Shown in pieces: positions 10,817 through 23,335 of a stretch of DNA of 64,000 nt. Location of the stretch: NCBI GenBank assembly GCA_032629725.1, contig JAFEVB010000008.1:434001-498000 (forward strand). The letters are read 5' to 3'. Origin of the DNA: Gremmenia infestans (lineage: Eukaryota; Ascomycota; Leotiomycetes; Helotiales; Hamatocanthoscyphaceae). The position numbers and the translations under genes are program-made. Every line of letters begins with the position of its first letter. The stretch's first letter is position 1. A model generated the notes under the pieces. The model had not been told where the DNA came from and did no database searches. It saw nothing but the letters and a program-made list of their open reading frames with translations.

Positions 10817-13326
10817 ATGGCGTTAGGTAAGTGGGATTCTTAAATAGCACAGACAAGCTCTTTCTTCCCCGGATTTTGCCCGGGGGAATTACGCTACCCC
10901 GCATTTGCAAGCTGGTACCAAGTACTGTAGTACTGTACCTTTCAACGTCAGCAGTCAGCTTCGATGTTCGATGATAAAGCTGGACGATAAGTTGCAATTA
11001 ATTATTGTCAATCAAATCAAGGTCCATTCGAGCTTCGAGTCTTCTGTTACTAATTAACATGGCCCTTAGTAACAACAGCAGCCGTCGCTGCAGGCATGTA
11101 TCTCGATGCCAAATATGCTATCCGACGAGACCTGAAAGATATACGACGAGTGAGGAGTATTACCAAGATATACACTGAAGCCGGTACTTCTACACCCCAT
11201 TGCATTTCTCTCCCCATCGCATCCCATTGATCAAAACATCCATCACTGTCTCCGATTAGCAACCCCAGACCCAAACCCACACAAACACATTGCAGCATGC
11301 TAATTCCCAGCCCAGTAAAAAACAACCGCCAATCACTCTACTACTTCTTCGAGGCCTCGGTCCTCTCTCACCCAAACAGTGACTGCATCTGGTCGCGCAC
11401 AGGCTGCTACACCTGGGCGCAAACCTCCGTGCGCGCCAACCAATACGCGCGGTTCTTCCTATCCCAAGGCGTGAAGCCGCACGATTATGTAGGCTTCTAC
11501 CTTATGAATAATCCGGAGTTCATCTTTGCGTGGCTGGGACTGTGGGCGATTGGCGCAGCGCCCGCGATGATCAATTATAATCTGGCGGGCAGGGCGCTGG
11601 TGCATTGTTTGGGGGTTAGTGGGGCGGCGCTGTTGTGCGTTGATGAGGAGGAGGGGTTGCGGGGGAGGATAGAGGAGGGGAGGGCGGGGATTGAGAGGTT
11701 GGGTATGAGGACTGTTGTTATGGGGGAGGAGGTCAGGAGGGAGATTGAAGGGTTGAGTGGAGAGAGGGTGGAGGATGAATTGAGGGAGGGTGTGAGGGGT
11801 GATTGGCCTATGGCTATGTTTTATACTAGGTTTGTGATATCTGATTGATTTGAAAGGGGAAACGCTGATTGGAGAAGCGGAACAACGGGTATGCCAAAGG
11901 GAGTGCCGTTTAAGATTGATCGAGGATTTGTGGCAAGTCAATCCAAAGTCCCTTCGTTTCAAGTATTTCCTTTTACAGTGTCCCAAACACTCGAAACACA
12001 GCCCAAAGAAGTAGCTAACATTAGTATGTTTTCTAGCAAGGAGCTGCCGTGCGTATAATACTTTGACATGTGCTTTTGGGAAAGCAAACTAACAGAAACA
12101 GAGAGCAACAGGTCTCTCTTGGATAAAAGACGACGATAGATGGTACGACGGTATGCCCTTCTACCATGGAACCGGCGGCGTTCAGGCAATGACTATGATG
12201 ATGTGGGGCATCACGCTCTGCATCGGCAAGAAATTCAGTACCTCACGATTCTGGAGCGAAGTCCACGATTCTCGATCCACCTGGATCACATACGTCGGCG
12301 AGACTGCCCGCTACCTACTTGCAGCACCCCCCTCACCTCTCGACAAAGACCACAACGTTCGCGGCATGTACGGCAATGGCCTCCGTCCCGATGTGTGGAT
12401 TAAATTTAGGGAACGCTTCAACGTGCCTGAAGTCGTCGAGTTCTTCAACTCGTCCGAAGGGGTGTTCGGACTGGTGAATTACTGCAGAGGTGACTATCTA
12501 GCTGCCTGTGTAGGCCATCATGGCGCGATAGCCCGATATAACAACCGGAATCTCATCGTCCCTGTGCTTATAGACCAGGCGTCCGGCGCCATTGCACGGG
12601 ATCCGAAAACAGGCTTCGCCTACAGACAGCCATATGAGAAAGGGGGCGAGGTCATTGTGCAAGTCGCCGATGTGAAGCAATTTGCAGGCTATTTCAACAA
12701 CCCCGAAGCGACGATGAAGAAGTTCGAGAGAGACGTGTTTAAGAAAGGGGATTTGTGGTACCGAAGTGGTGACGCGCTTCGGAGAACAGGGGATGGGAGA
12801 TGGTTCTTCATGGATCGACTCGGCGATACGTTCAGGTGGAAAGGAGAGAATGTCAGCACGGCAGAGGTAGCAGAGGTCCTGGGCCACTTTCCCGGAGTCG
12901 TCGAGGCCAATGTCTATGGTGTGGCGCTGCCATCTCATGATGGCCGGGCTGGATGTGCGGCGGTCTACATTGACCCTAATACGAAGCACACGTTTGACTT
13001 TGCCGGCCTTCTCAAGTATGTATTTGCCCCTCTCCCCCTCTTTTCCAACACCTTACCTTCCGAGTACTAATCTAATCGTCAGACATTCACGCACCCAGCT
13101 CCCCAGATACGCAGTCCCCGTCTTTATCCGCATCGTGAAGGAAATGACGCCTATCCACAACAACAAGCAGAACAAAGTACCGCTGCGCGAAGAAGGCGTT
13201 GATCCGGAAAAGGTGAAGGCTGATGATACGGTGTTGTGGGTTGATGAGAAGGGCAGAGGGCATACGTATGTAGAATTCAGGAGGGATCATTGGGAAGACT
13301 TGAAGTTGGGCAAGGCGCAGTTGTAG
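10817..13326 (+). CDS. Very-long-chain fatty acid transport protein / acyl-CoA synthetase (FAT1/FATP-like)
   Basis: Proposed exons: 10817-10826 (only ATG GCG TTA G), 11070-11183, 11316-11829, 11878 to about 11936, about 12102-13015, and 13083-13326. The first joins give MALVTTAAVAAGMYLDAKYA, a hydrophobic N-terminus. The AMP-binding P-loop is rebuilt across a 48-bp intron as FYTSGTTGMPKGVPF. Further motifs are WYDGMPFYHGTGG, VVEFFNSSEG, GDLWYRSGDALRRTGDGRWF and GDTFRWKGENVSTAEV; the last is a hallmark of FATP/very-long-chain synthetases. The role is activation of (very) long-chain fatty acids to CoA thioesters, at ER, peroxisome or plasma membrane. The exon structure between 11937 and 12101 is unresolved: a donor at 11937 or 11954 and a possible micro-exon around 12040-12055 both fit. 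Roughly 600 residues, normal for the family. No evidence the gene is broken. Confidence 0.82.
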
Positions 13327-13898
13327 AGCTGAGGCTAGATTTAGTAGACAGGACTTGGATATGAAATATATCTCCTTTCTCATCCCTTGTTTCCAGATGT
13401 TTAGGATAGATTCTTCAAAAGATTGTTGTAGTTGGTGCTCACAGAAGAAATTTCTCTCAGCGGCTACAGTATAACAGGGGGATGTATTTGTAAGATGTTA
13501 CTTTGCATATTATTCGGTACGGTCCTTCGCTCTTCGCTCTTCGGCCCCCTGAAGGATGTATGTTTCCGCAATCCGTACTTGCACAATCAAGCTAACCACA
13601 AACGGAAATGATTATATGAGCCAGCGATTCAATAACGTCATGTGCCGTCCGGTCCGTCTCCCGCTACGATAGTCTTTGGCACTGTACTCGCACTAATAAT
13701 TATATCCGGCACGAACAAACACGGTAATTATAACGTAGTTGGCGCGCTCCGCACTGACTTTCTCTGCCTTTGAAATGTATATATGTGGGAGGGCCTGGGC
13801 ATACTGATGAATACCAAAAATACACGGTTTAGTTCTGTAGTACAGTATAGGTGTTGTATCTACTAAGCCTACCTACCTAGGTAGGTAGACGCAATACA
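13327..13898. other. Intergenic / upstream region of MFS transporter
   Basis: No gene seen. It ends with a 20-bp perfect palindrome at 13869-13888, 10 bp before the transporter ATG. Confidence 0.5.
13869..13888. repeat. Perfect 20-bp palindrome immediately upstream of MFS start codon
   Basis: CTACCTACCTAGGTAGGTAG is self-complementary over its full length and contains the ACCTAGGT core. It ends 10 bp before the ATG at 13899, so if transcribed it would form a hairpin in the 5' leader, possibly limiting translation. Confidence 0.7.
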
Positions 13899-15687
13899 AT
13901 GTCCGCCACCTATCATACGCGAGCCCCTGAGGAGCGCGTAGTATGGGACACAGCCACGCCACCCAACGACGAAGAGACACCGCCGCCGTCGTCAAAAGAA
14001 GACATAGAAGCAAACGAAGACGTGGAAACCCAAGAGAGAGACCCTAACATCGTTGACGTAAGCAAAACTGGCTCCTTGATTTTACCCTGCCCCCTTATAT
14101 CATGTTTCGTCTCATGTACTCCAACTACTCCTTACATACTTCTTAAACTGGAAACATAAGCTCCTTCTACTCCCGAAACCTTCTTGAATAGGAAATAACT
14201 AACTCCCCCATGTTCTAGTGGGAAGGAGATGACGACCAGGAGAATCCCCGGAATTGGTCACCCGCGTACAAGAGCTGGATCACGGTGCAGCTAGGGTTCT
14301 TGGCGCTGGCTGCGAGTTTGGGATCAAGTATTATCTCGCCGGCTGGGAATGCTGTTGCCGAATATGTGGGTGTGAGTTCGGAAATTTCCGTTCTTTCTAT
14401 ATCGTTGTATATGTAAGTTGCATTACGCCCGCCACGCTCACTTCACTTTGAGTGAGCAAGCAGAATGGCATTGCTAACATGAAAGCGTACTGTAGTCTCG
14501 GCTTTGCATTCGGTCCACTATGCTGGGCTCCCGTGTCGGAACTCTGGGGCAGGAGGGTTTCGATCCTGCCAGCGCTGTTCTGCCTGGGTCTGTTTTCCAT
14601 CGGTACGGCAACGAGTAAGAACGCGCAGTCCGTTTTCATTACGCGGTTCTTCGGGGGGGTGTTCGGGTCTGCACCCGTGAGCAATGTCTCAGCGGCGCTG
14701 GGAGATATCTGGCACCCCAAAGCGCGAGGGACAGCCATCTGCTTCTATGCCGTGGCTGTAGTAGGCGGTCCAACTCTCGGGCCATTGATTGGCTCTGCGC
14801 TGCTGGTCAATCCCCATCTGGGCTGGCGATGGACCGAGTATATGGAAGCCATTTGGGTCTTCGCCACTCTGGCAGTCTGTATTTTCTGCCTGCCCGAAAT
14901 GTACGGCCCTGTTCTCTTGAAGAAGAAAGCACAACGTCTGCGCAAGGAAACGGGGAACGAGGCGCTCTACCACCCGCACGAGCGCATCAAGTTGTCCCCG
15001 AAGACTATCTTCACGAAGCACCTCTCGCGGCCTCTGATACTACTCACGACAGAACCTATGGTGACGTGCATTGCGATATACGCCTCGTTCGTATATGCGC
15101 TGCTCTACCTGACACTCGAGGTCTTTCCCATCGTTTTCGAAGAACACCGTGGATGGGGTGCTGTCGATGGCTCGCTACCCTTTCTTGGGCTGTTCGTAGG
15201 CGTCATCTGCGCCATGGCAATCAATCTCGGGAACGAGGGACGGTACGGCCGCATCTCAGACGCAGCCCAAGGAAAGCCAGTGCCAGAAGCGCGACTCGCT
15301 CCCATGGCAATCGGTGCATTTCTCTTCGCAATCGGCCTCTTCTGGTTCGGCTGGACGGCCGATCCGAAAATCCTCTGGGTGTCTCCCGTTCTCGCTACCG
15401 TCTTCATCGGCGCAGGGTTCAACTCCATCTTTCAACAGTGCATTAATTTTCTCGTCGATACGTATGGTCTGTATGCCGCGAGCGCTGTGTCTGCAAATAC
15501 TTTTCTCCGCAGTGTCCTGGCAGCTGCATTTCCTCTTGTGGCTAAACCTATGTTCCATAATCTGGGTGTCGGGCCTGCAATGTCCATCTTGGGAGCAGTG
15601 GCCACGGTTGCTATACCTGTGCCCTTCATATTCATGAAGTACGGCTTTGCGTTGAGGCAGAAGAGTAAATTTGCACCTATAGAATAG
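13899..15687 (+). CDS. MFS transporter, DHA1 drug/polyamine:H+ antiporter family
   Basis: Exons 13899-14057, 14219-14412 and 14496-15687 (introns 161 and 83 bp) give 514 residues. A hydrophilic acidic N-tail of ~60 residues leads to DWEGDDDQENPRNWSPAYKSW, the ENPxNW signature seen before the first helix of fungal DHA1 carriers. The splice SLYI|LGFAFGP restores helix 2, followed by the loop 2-3 motif SELWGRRVSI. Motif C is visible as AVAVVGGPTLGPLIGSAL. After a central loop (KKKAQRLRKETGNEALYHPH) come six further helices. Likely a plasma-membrane exporter of drugs, polyamines or a secondary metabolite. It follows the acyl-CoA synthetase on the same strand with a 570-bp gap; a functional link is not shown. 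Confidence 0.9.
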
Positions 15688-16315
15688 ATTATGCAATAGA
15701 TACCCATCAACATATTTTGATACTGATAAGATGTTAATCAACAAACCACCATACTTTCTTTTTCTCTTTCTCTACCTCTTGTGCCATTTACCGAAGTTGT
15801 AAATATATATGTATCATATCTACAACAGAGAAGAGAGCGGCGGAGTAAAAACCATATCATTTCCTTTCGGCAGTACCGAATACAGTTTACACAACAGCCT
15901 CCCCTTATGCAAAAGCAGAAAGAGGCTCCGTCAGCGCTGTCGCATCTATCCCCCCCTAAAAAAAAATGCCAGGTACGATAAGCGGGTAGACTTTAATATG
16001 GAAGGATCGAACTTAGTAGCTACTACAATTTCTTCTTCGAGCTTAGTGTTGCGCTAGGCTAGCTTGAAGTCCATCCGTTCTCACATGAATCTACAAAATC
16101 CTTATATTCAGATATCACCCTCTGACGTTGAGAGTGAATATATCTCCCCAGGGCAGTTCAAATAAGAAGGTTGTATAAAAGGCAATGCAACGGCTAGTGC
16201 TCTTCCAGATGCAGACTCAACCTTACTATGATACAATATATTTTCAACCCGAAATCATATGACCCCAACTCCAGTTTTTGTTCCTTTCCTGCAAGACTCC
16301 TCCCCTGCTACATAC
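15688..16315. other. Intergenic region between convergent genes
   Basis: 3' flanks of the MFS gene (+) and GH3 gene (-). No further gene signal seen. Confidence 0.5.
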
Positions 16316-19300
16316 CTAATACGAACCCGTGAGTTTCAAATCTCTGGAGCTTGCGCCCACTTTAATCGTGATAGAGCCTTCATGTGGCATAACCCAATTC
16401 TGCCTCGTCACATCCCAATAACTTAGATCTCTCCTTGTGAGATTGAACTTTACAGTCTGCGTCTCATCCGAGTCTAGATAAGGCTTTTCAAATCCCCTCA
16501 AAACGTTCACCGGGAAGTCCACGTTTTTGGCTTCGCCTAGAACATCTGGGAAGCTCACGTATAGTTGCACGACTTCCTTGCCGGGCAAAGCCCCAGTGTT
16601 CTTGATGTCGACTGCAGCAGTGGCGTAGACATCCCACAGATCGGGATTTCCCCCTTCACCCCCTCCGGCCTGCGAGAGGGGTTGCTTGGTATCGTATCCA
16701 TCAGGATAAGGGTACTTGCCTTTCGTGACATCGGAGAGCTTTTCAATGTAAGGGTAGACGAACTTTTTCAGCTTTCTGAAGTTCTCGGGGAAGAGGGCTT
16801 CACTCGCATCAGGGATCTTGTCATCAAAACTGGGTGGTGCAATACTAGCAGGGCGGGGAGACGGAAGTTGAGATTTGGGAAGAATGCTGGTAATGACGAG
16901 ATTGGAGAACTCGAAGGTGGTGTACGAAAGTCCAAACCCGAACTCGTACGTAGGCTCGATGCCAAATTTATCGAAGTGTCGATAGTCAATGTATAACCCC
17001 TCAGAGAAGTTCTGTTGTGGGACTACGCCGTTTGGATAATATAAAATCTTGGCGCCTTCACCATAGTCCTCGAGAGATTTGCCAATGGTGTACGGGAGCT
17101 TGCCACTCGGATTGACATTTCCAAGAAGGATATCCGCAATAGCGTTGCCACTCTCTTGGCCTGGTAGGTTAGCCATAATGATAGCCTTGACACCAGGAAT
17201 GTTGACCCATTTGTCGATCACGACAGGGCCGACGGAATGTACAACCACAATGGTGCTGCCGTTCCCATCACCACAGCCTGCTGCAACATCCTCTATGAGC
17301 TTTTCTCCTCCTTTCTGGAGCAATAAGTCATTCCTATCACCTCTTATCCCTTCAGATGCAATATAACCTTCACCTGCATCGGAATTGACGAAGACAATGC
17401 AGACATCCTGGTCTTTCAAGATCTCAGGAGCTATCTCAAAGGGTGGCTGGTTCGTTGGATAGTCCGTAACATAAACCAGTTCCGTATTAAAGGCCTTCCC
17501 AAGAGCATCTGCTGGGGTGACGAGGTACGGGAACTCCACTGCTCCAGAACCCCATCCGGAACCTAAGGTGCCAGTATTGCAACCTCGATCGGCACAAGCG
17601 TTTCGGCCTTCACCTTCTCCTGAATCTTCTCCAAATATTCCAACTCGAAATTTAGCATCGTGCTTTTCACCAGACGGCCAGCCGTCTTTGTTCAACGGAA
17701 GCGTGCTATCATCATTCTTAACCAGGACGGTTCCTTCAACAGCGACCTGACGGGCGACAATCGAATGGGAATCATCCCCTTTGCCCTGAACATCAACATA
17801 CTTGTTGACAAGTTTCATATCCTTATCATCAGGGCTCCCAGGGTTGATAAGTCCCATTTCATCACCTGTCCAAGAGGAGAAATTGGGTCCTTCGCCATCG
17901 AACTTGGATTTGTCGTCTTGCCCTAACTGATACCAGGAAGCGACGATTCTAGTAACCATATCATTCAGCCTGTTTACTGGAATAGAGCCATTCAAAACAG
18001 CTTTGGTTAACTCTGCTCCCCAAAGAGAATTCCCCTTCGCCCACAAGAGGCCATCTCCAGGCATAGACACTGCAAGTCCCCATAATTAGCGTGCCTGATC
18101 AAGGAAGACATTGGAGAATAAATATGACCTCCACATTCCTCCGAACAAGGAAAAAAATGCCGGCAGAAGTTACTTACTATCCAGACCAGCCAATGCACTT
18201 GCTACACCTGATCGTTGAGCCAGCCAATCGGACTGCACAAACCCTTGAAAACCCCATTCATCTTTCAAGATACCGTTTAGCAATTTCGAGTTTCCGCAAG
18301 TATAGGAATTGTTCGTCATCTGATAACTGCACATAACACTAGCAACCCCGGCTTTGATCGAATCTTGGAACGGCCAACCATACATTTCATGAAGAGTCCT
18401 GTCGTCCATATTCGAAGACATGGCATTTGGCAGACCCCATTCCCAGCTCTGTCTGAAGTGCTCTTGTTCGTTTCCGATGAAATGTTTGATCGTAGCCATA
18501 ACACCCTCGTCTTGGATACCCTTTATGGTTTGCGAGGCGGCGATTGCCTGAAGCACAGGATCAGCACCGAAGCCTTCCCAGTTCCTACCACCAGCAGGCA
18601 TTCTTCCTAGAGGCCCAACACACGGTCCAAGCAAGACATTGATTCCCTTCAATCGTGCCTCCATGCCATGTGCTTTGCCCCGCTGGTACATCAACTCCTT
18701 GTTGAAAGTCGCCCCGACAGTAACCCCAGCAGGGAACGCCGTAGCATTATCCGCAAATCTCAATCCAAGAGGTCCATCTTGTAAAGCCAACGCAGGAAAG
18801 CCAACTTTGTTTGCGGGACCCGTATTCCCAACCGCCAATCCCATCTGCCATCCTGTCCCAGTAGTGATATTAACCTTCTCCGGCAGCGTCATCTGTTTAA
18901 CCAGCACCGCCGCCTTTCTATAACTCTCACTCCAATGTGTAACCGTTCCCCCGAGTGGTGTAGGATACCACGGCGGGGATTGCCCATCGTAAGGACTCTT
19001 CTTGTAAAAGAAAAAGCCCCCACCTGCCAGTATTGACCAGAAGATGACAAGGACTACGAGAGTAATAATGAGGCATTTGGAGCGGCGTGCAAACGCATTG
19101 CGAATGTTTCGGAGGCGTCTTGAGGGTTCGTACGCGGTGACGGGAGATTGGGAGCGTTCGTTGAGGGGGTCTCGGTCGAGGAATTCCGTGGCATCTATGT
19201 CGGAATCTGTGTCGGATTTGTAGGCATCTTCGAGGGATTTGCGGAGGGGAATATTTTCTGCTTTATTGTATGAGCGTAAGAGGCCTTCGCGGCTTCTTCC

Positions 19301-19321
19301 CGCCTCTTCCTGGCGATCCAT
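16316..19321 (-). CDS. GH3 beta-glucosidase with N-terminal membrane anchor (BglE-like)
   Basis: Exons 19321-18178 and 18069-16316 with one 108-bp intron; 965 residues. The splice rebuilds GLDMSMPGDG, a family signature. The first ~80 residues are hydrophilic and acidic/basic, then residues ~83-106 (CLIITLVVLVIFWSIL...) form one membrane helix, giving a type II topology with the catalytic part outside. The GH3 N-domain has ALQDGPLGLRFADN, GRNWEGFGADP and KHFIGNEQEHFR. The catalytic nucleophile is the Asp in GFVQSDWLAQ. The C-domain has EGYIASEGIRGDRNDL and YEFGFGLSYTTFEFS, and a fibronectin-III-like end (GKEVVQLYVSFPD). It matches the layout of the Aspergillus BglE group of membrane-bound beta-glucosidases (known from memory). 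Role: cleaving cellobiose or other beta-glucosides at the cell surface. Confidence 0.93.
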
Positions 19322-19905
19322 GACGAAGCTGAGATGTTTGTATTTTGGTCGAGATCTCGAGGTCTACTCGTTTAGGTAGTCATATGTTATAGAGTCAAGC
19401 ATCGGATGGGGATGGGTTAAGAGGATGCAAAAGGTAAGAAATAGATAGCCCACTCCGGAATTTGATTCAGTCCACGAAACTGTGCATATATGATGATGAT
19501 GTATTTGGGTGCTGTTCCTGCACACCGCCAGCATTGATTAATTGGAGACGCGTTTACGCGACGTTAGACAGCCCTGAAATTTACCTGCTTCTGCTAACAT
19601 CATGATGAAAATACCAAAGGTCGTTAGTAAATCACCTCTATCCAATGCCTGAATGTGATACTTGGGCAAAGGATGTACTGTAGTAGTGGAATTATACAGG
19701 TTAAAGCCGTCCGTGAATTAGTTCGTTATGTTCATTACAAGCGTCTACTTCAAACTGCTTATACCATTCCTCACTCACACTTATATTCATCGCTTTTGAA
19801 AAGCATAGAAAAAGGCTCTAAAAGAACATTAAAAGATACTATGTTTTAACTAATAAAAATGTAATAGCAACAAGATCTAACTATATTTATTTAGAAGCTG
19901 AGTTT
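19322..19905. other. Intergenic region upstream of GH3 gene
   Basis: 5' flank of the GH3 gene and 3' flank of the oxidoreductase gene, both on the minus strand. AT-rich; nothing else seen. Confidence 0.5.
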
Positions 19906-21268
19906 TTACTTCTTCGGTGCCCCAGGTCTACCCCCAAAGCCCCATCTCATCTGGTTCGCCACGTTGATCTCTACACCCAATTCTTCAGCCCAGGCCCACA
20001 CAAGACCAGGGTTCTTCTGGAACATACGTCCTACGAACGCAAAGTCAACTTCCGTATCCCCATGACTCCCCTCCCCTTTGCCAGTCAAAATAGCCTCTGC
20101 CTGTTTCCCACTTGTAATCGATCCCACGCTTCCGACCAATAACTTGTCACCCACAGCCTTCTTGATTTCTTTTGACAATGGAGCTTGGTACCCAGGACCC
20201 GGAGAGATCTTCTGGGCCGGATCATTACCAGCAGATGAAACATCAAGTACATCCACTCCCCTTTCTGCAAGCAAAGGAGCGAGCTTAACTGTGTCACTCA
20301 ACTTCCATGAGTCCCCCTTAAACCCATCATGCTCCAACCAGTCAGTCGCACTGATTCTCAAAAACAGCGGCATTCCCTTGGGCATTTCTTTCCGTGTCAA
20401 TTCCACAATCTCCAACGTCAACCGCGTCCTGTTCTCGAAACTGCCTCCGTATTTATCTGTGCGGTGGTTGGAGACCGGTGATAAGAATGAATGCAACAAA
20501 TAACCATGAGCATTATGGATCTCAATGACATCAAATCCTGCTTTCACCGCTCTCCTGACAGCAGCAACCCATGCGGTCTTCAAATCCTCTATCTCCTCAA
20601 GGCTCAACGCCTTCGGCATCGCATGGTCGGCATTGTAAGCAACCGCACTCGGCGCAACAACCTCATCAGGCCATCCATTGACATCCTTCGTAGCCACAGC
20701 ACCGTGAGATAACCAAGGCGCAACGGTGCTAGCTTTCCGACCCGCATGCGCGATCTGGATAGCGATCTTCTGACCCTGCGAATGCGCGAATTCGACGATT
20801 TTCTTGAGGCCCCATTCCCCTTCTAGGTGGTCATCGGACCATATCCCTGAGTCTTCAGGCGTGATGCGTCCTTGTGGTGTTACGGAGGTGGCTTCAATTA
20901 TAGCGAGGCCTGGACCGCGCGAGATGATGCCACCTAGATGTGCGAAATGCCACGCCGTATGGTGTCCGTTTATGGCGCTGTATTGGCAGAGGGGAGCCAG
21001 AATGATGCGATTTTGAAGAGTAAGGTCGCGGATTTTGAGCGGCGTGAAGAGTTTGGGAATTGGCGCGTTGTCTGGCTGTGGATCGGATGCCGTTCCACTT
21101 GGAGGTACTTGGACTGGAGTAAAGTAGGAGATCTGTAAAGGTGTAAGTACTTGTGAATTGGGCTTTTGGTGTTTTTGAGGAACTCACGCCTGGTGCAGGC
21201 TTATTTGGTATTCCCGGCTTGCCCTGTGTTTCCCCGTGTCTCGTAGGCACTCCATGATGCGTAGACAT
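19906..21268 (-). CDS. NADPH:flavin oxidoreductase / Old Yellow Enzyme, YqjM-like
   Basis: Exons 21268-21188 and 21132-19906 with one 55-bp intron; 435 residues. After a ~40-residue non-conserved leader the TIM barrel begins LFTPLKIRDLTLQNRIILAP. LCQYSAINGHHTAWHFAHLG is the YqjM-type FMN-proximal segment. Then follow QIAHAGRKAS, FDVIEIHNAHGYLLHSFLSP with the substrate-binding His/Asn pair, RTDKYGGSFENR, and the phosphate-binding FAFVGRMFQKNP near the end. Such enzymes reduce activated C=C bonds (enones, nitro compounds) using NADPH; the physiological substrate is unknown. Cytosolic by lack of a clear signal. Length is slightly above bacterial YqjM because of the leader. Confidence 0.92.
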
Positions 21269-21860
21269 TGTTGCTTAAAGATTGAAAGGCAGGAGGGGCA
21301 AGTATAAGTCCAACGAACAATTTATATTATCTATGGAAATAAGAGAACCACAAATGCTTCCGAGCGGTTTTATATATTCTGTTCAGACCCTTGTTCTTGG
21401 CCGTGATGTCACTTACCAATGGCCAGCCTCTCTTGAAATGACAAATCTATATGCATGATCCGAAGTGACTGTGCCGAAGTCTGGAGCTTGTCCGAATCAC
21501 ACCGACAGGACAAGTTTGAATCGGATTTATAAGCGAAGGTAAATACCCCACTACGAGGGAGGGGCAGCATAAAAATGCAGTGCTATCTTGCAATTTAATC
21601 GCCGATGCGAGTTATCACCGAGCTGGGAATAGGAGATGTTTATGGGAATGTTACTAACATGTACTTCATGTTGATGTTTGGAAGGAAACTAAGTTGAGAC
21701 AAGTGACAAGAAATGGTGAATGTATGAGATTTTCTCTAAGTAAGTTTTTAGGTTTTATGTGCCACCAAAAGTTCTGTGATCCGAAAATGAACAAACGCCC
21801 ACATTTGGTATTCCCGCGTGGCCTGACCCCATAGCCTAACATTGCTTTTGTAGTAATCGA
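21269..21860. other. Intergenic region
   Basis: 5' flank of the Old Yellow Enzyme gene and 3' flank of the GMPPA-like gene. No gene seen. Confidence 0.5.
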
Positions 21861-23335
21861 TTACATGATTACCTCATTGGCGACATCCTATAAGAATTAG
21901 CATCCCTTTGCAGTATCGAGAAAGGTGCACTTACCCGCTTCAGCTCCTTGAATGGTAGACAGACACAGTTCTGCACTCGGACTTCATCACCAACACCGCA
22001 CTCCTTTCCTAGAATAGTGATGCTCTGGACCTTAATCCCGTTCTTGATGATGCTTGTAGTATGGCTGTTGACGGGGGTCGGGGTTCCTTCAACACGAGCC
22101 CATGCGCCAACTCTGCTGCTCCACCCAATGATCGAGTAGAGGACACAAGCATCATGCTTGATCTCGGCATCTTCCAGCACAATTGACTCCTTGATTCTAA
22201 CACCGGCGCCAACGATAGCCCGCGGGCCAATGGACACATTAGGGCCTAATTTCGCGGAAGGATCGACATGTGCGGTGGGGTGGATGAAGACTGGTGGGAG
22301 AATGTTCGCAGATGCCTTTGCAAGCTCCTTGGATCCAGTTTGCCATGCCTTTTGAAGATACAAAGCATTGGCAGGCACGGCAGAACCAGCAGTTTTGATT
22401 TGTCTCCAGAAGTCTTTTGTCTCGTAGACGAAGAACTGCTTGCTGTCTGCCAAATCACTCAAGATATCCTGCTCCAATCGTAAGACCTCGTTCTTTTTTT
22501 CTTCGTCATCTTCGTCTTGGAAAAAGGATGATTCGAGGTTTTCCGAGGATGGGTATGAGACAAGGCGAGGACGCTCAGTGCGTTTCTTGATAGCACTTCG
22601 AATAGAGGGGAAAATACATTCGGTCGAGAAGAGGTAGACACCGCAATTGATTAGATTCGAGATATGAGATTCTGGCTTTTCGACGTAATGCAGGACTCGG
22701 CTGGTATGGGCGTCTGACACAATGCAACCAAAATTGCTAGCAGCGTCTTCACTAACACGTGTGCCGAGAATAACAGCTTCAGCATCTCTGTCCTCAAAGA
22801 GCTTGAGCATATCATTCAACGGGAACGAGCAGCAAACGTCTGCGTTGAGGACGAAGAAACGTTCTGGGCGACCCTTTAGAATAGCATCACGGAAGTGGTA
22901 GAGCCCTCCCGCAGTTCCCAGAGCTTGATATTCCCGCAGATACACAATCTTGATTTGGGGGAACTCATTTGAAGCATCTTTGATAAAGTCTCTGAACACA
23001 GATTCGTCGTAGTACCCGATCATGCAAACTTCCTGAATGTAGGGGACCTTTGCGATGGCGGTGAGACAATGCCAGACGATGGGATGGCCAGCGACCTCGA
23101 AAAGCGGCTGAGAATATATTAGAAGTAGCTTCGTGTAATCTTTAGGAAATTAAGTTGTACCTTTGGCAGATCCAGAGATAATGGTCTGAATCTAGTTCCC
23201 CTTGATGGGCCACCAACCTGACGTTTGTCAATGAGTGGCCTTTTGCATCGGCCTCGCGCAACTCACTAGAATGACAGCCTTCGTAGCGGCATGGGAGCCA
23301 TTTGCCTTGGATCTGTTAGGAATCTGGAGAGACAT
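21861..23335 (-). CDS. Mannose-1-phosphate guanylyltransferase alpha-like protein (GMPPA type)
   Basis: Exons 23335-23267, 23217-23161, 23107-21935 and 21887-21861; introns 49, 53 and 47 bp; 441 residues. The nucleotidyltransferase signature, KAVILVGGPSRGTRFRP and LDLPKPLFEVAGHPI, is assembled across three exons. Then come FFVLNADVCCSFPL, the YVEKPE block, and a left-handed beta-helix of hexapeptide repeats (VFIHPTAHVDPSAKLGPN, VSIGPRAIVGAGVRI). The 27-bp last exon adds DVANEVIM, the conserved family C-terminus. GMPPA-type proteins regulate or partner the GMPPB/Psa1 enzyme that makes GDP-mannose for glycosylation and cell wall. A serine- and acid-rich insertion (SSFFQDEDDEEKKNE) sits between the catalytic and beta-helix parts. 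Its upstream region is interrupted by nested transposons. Confidence 0.93.
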
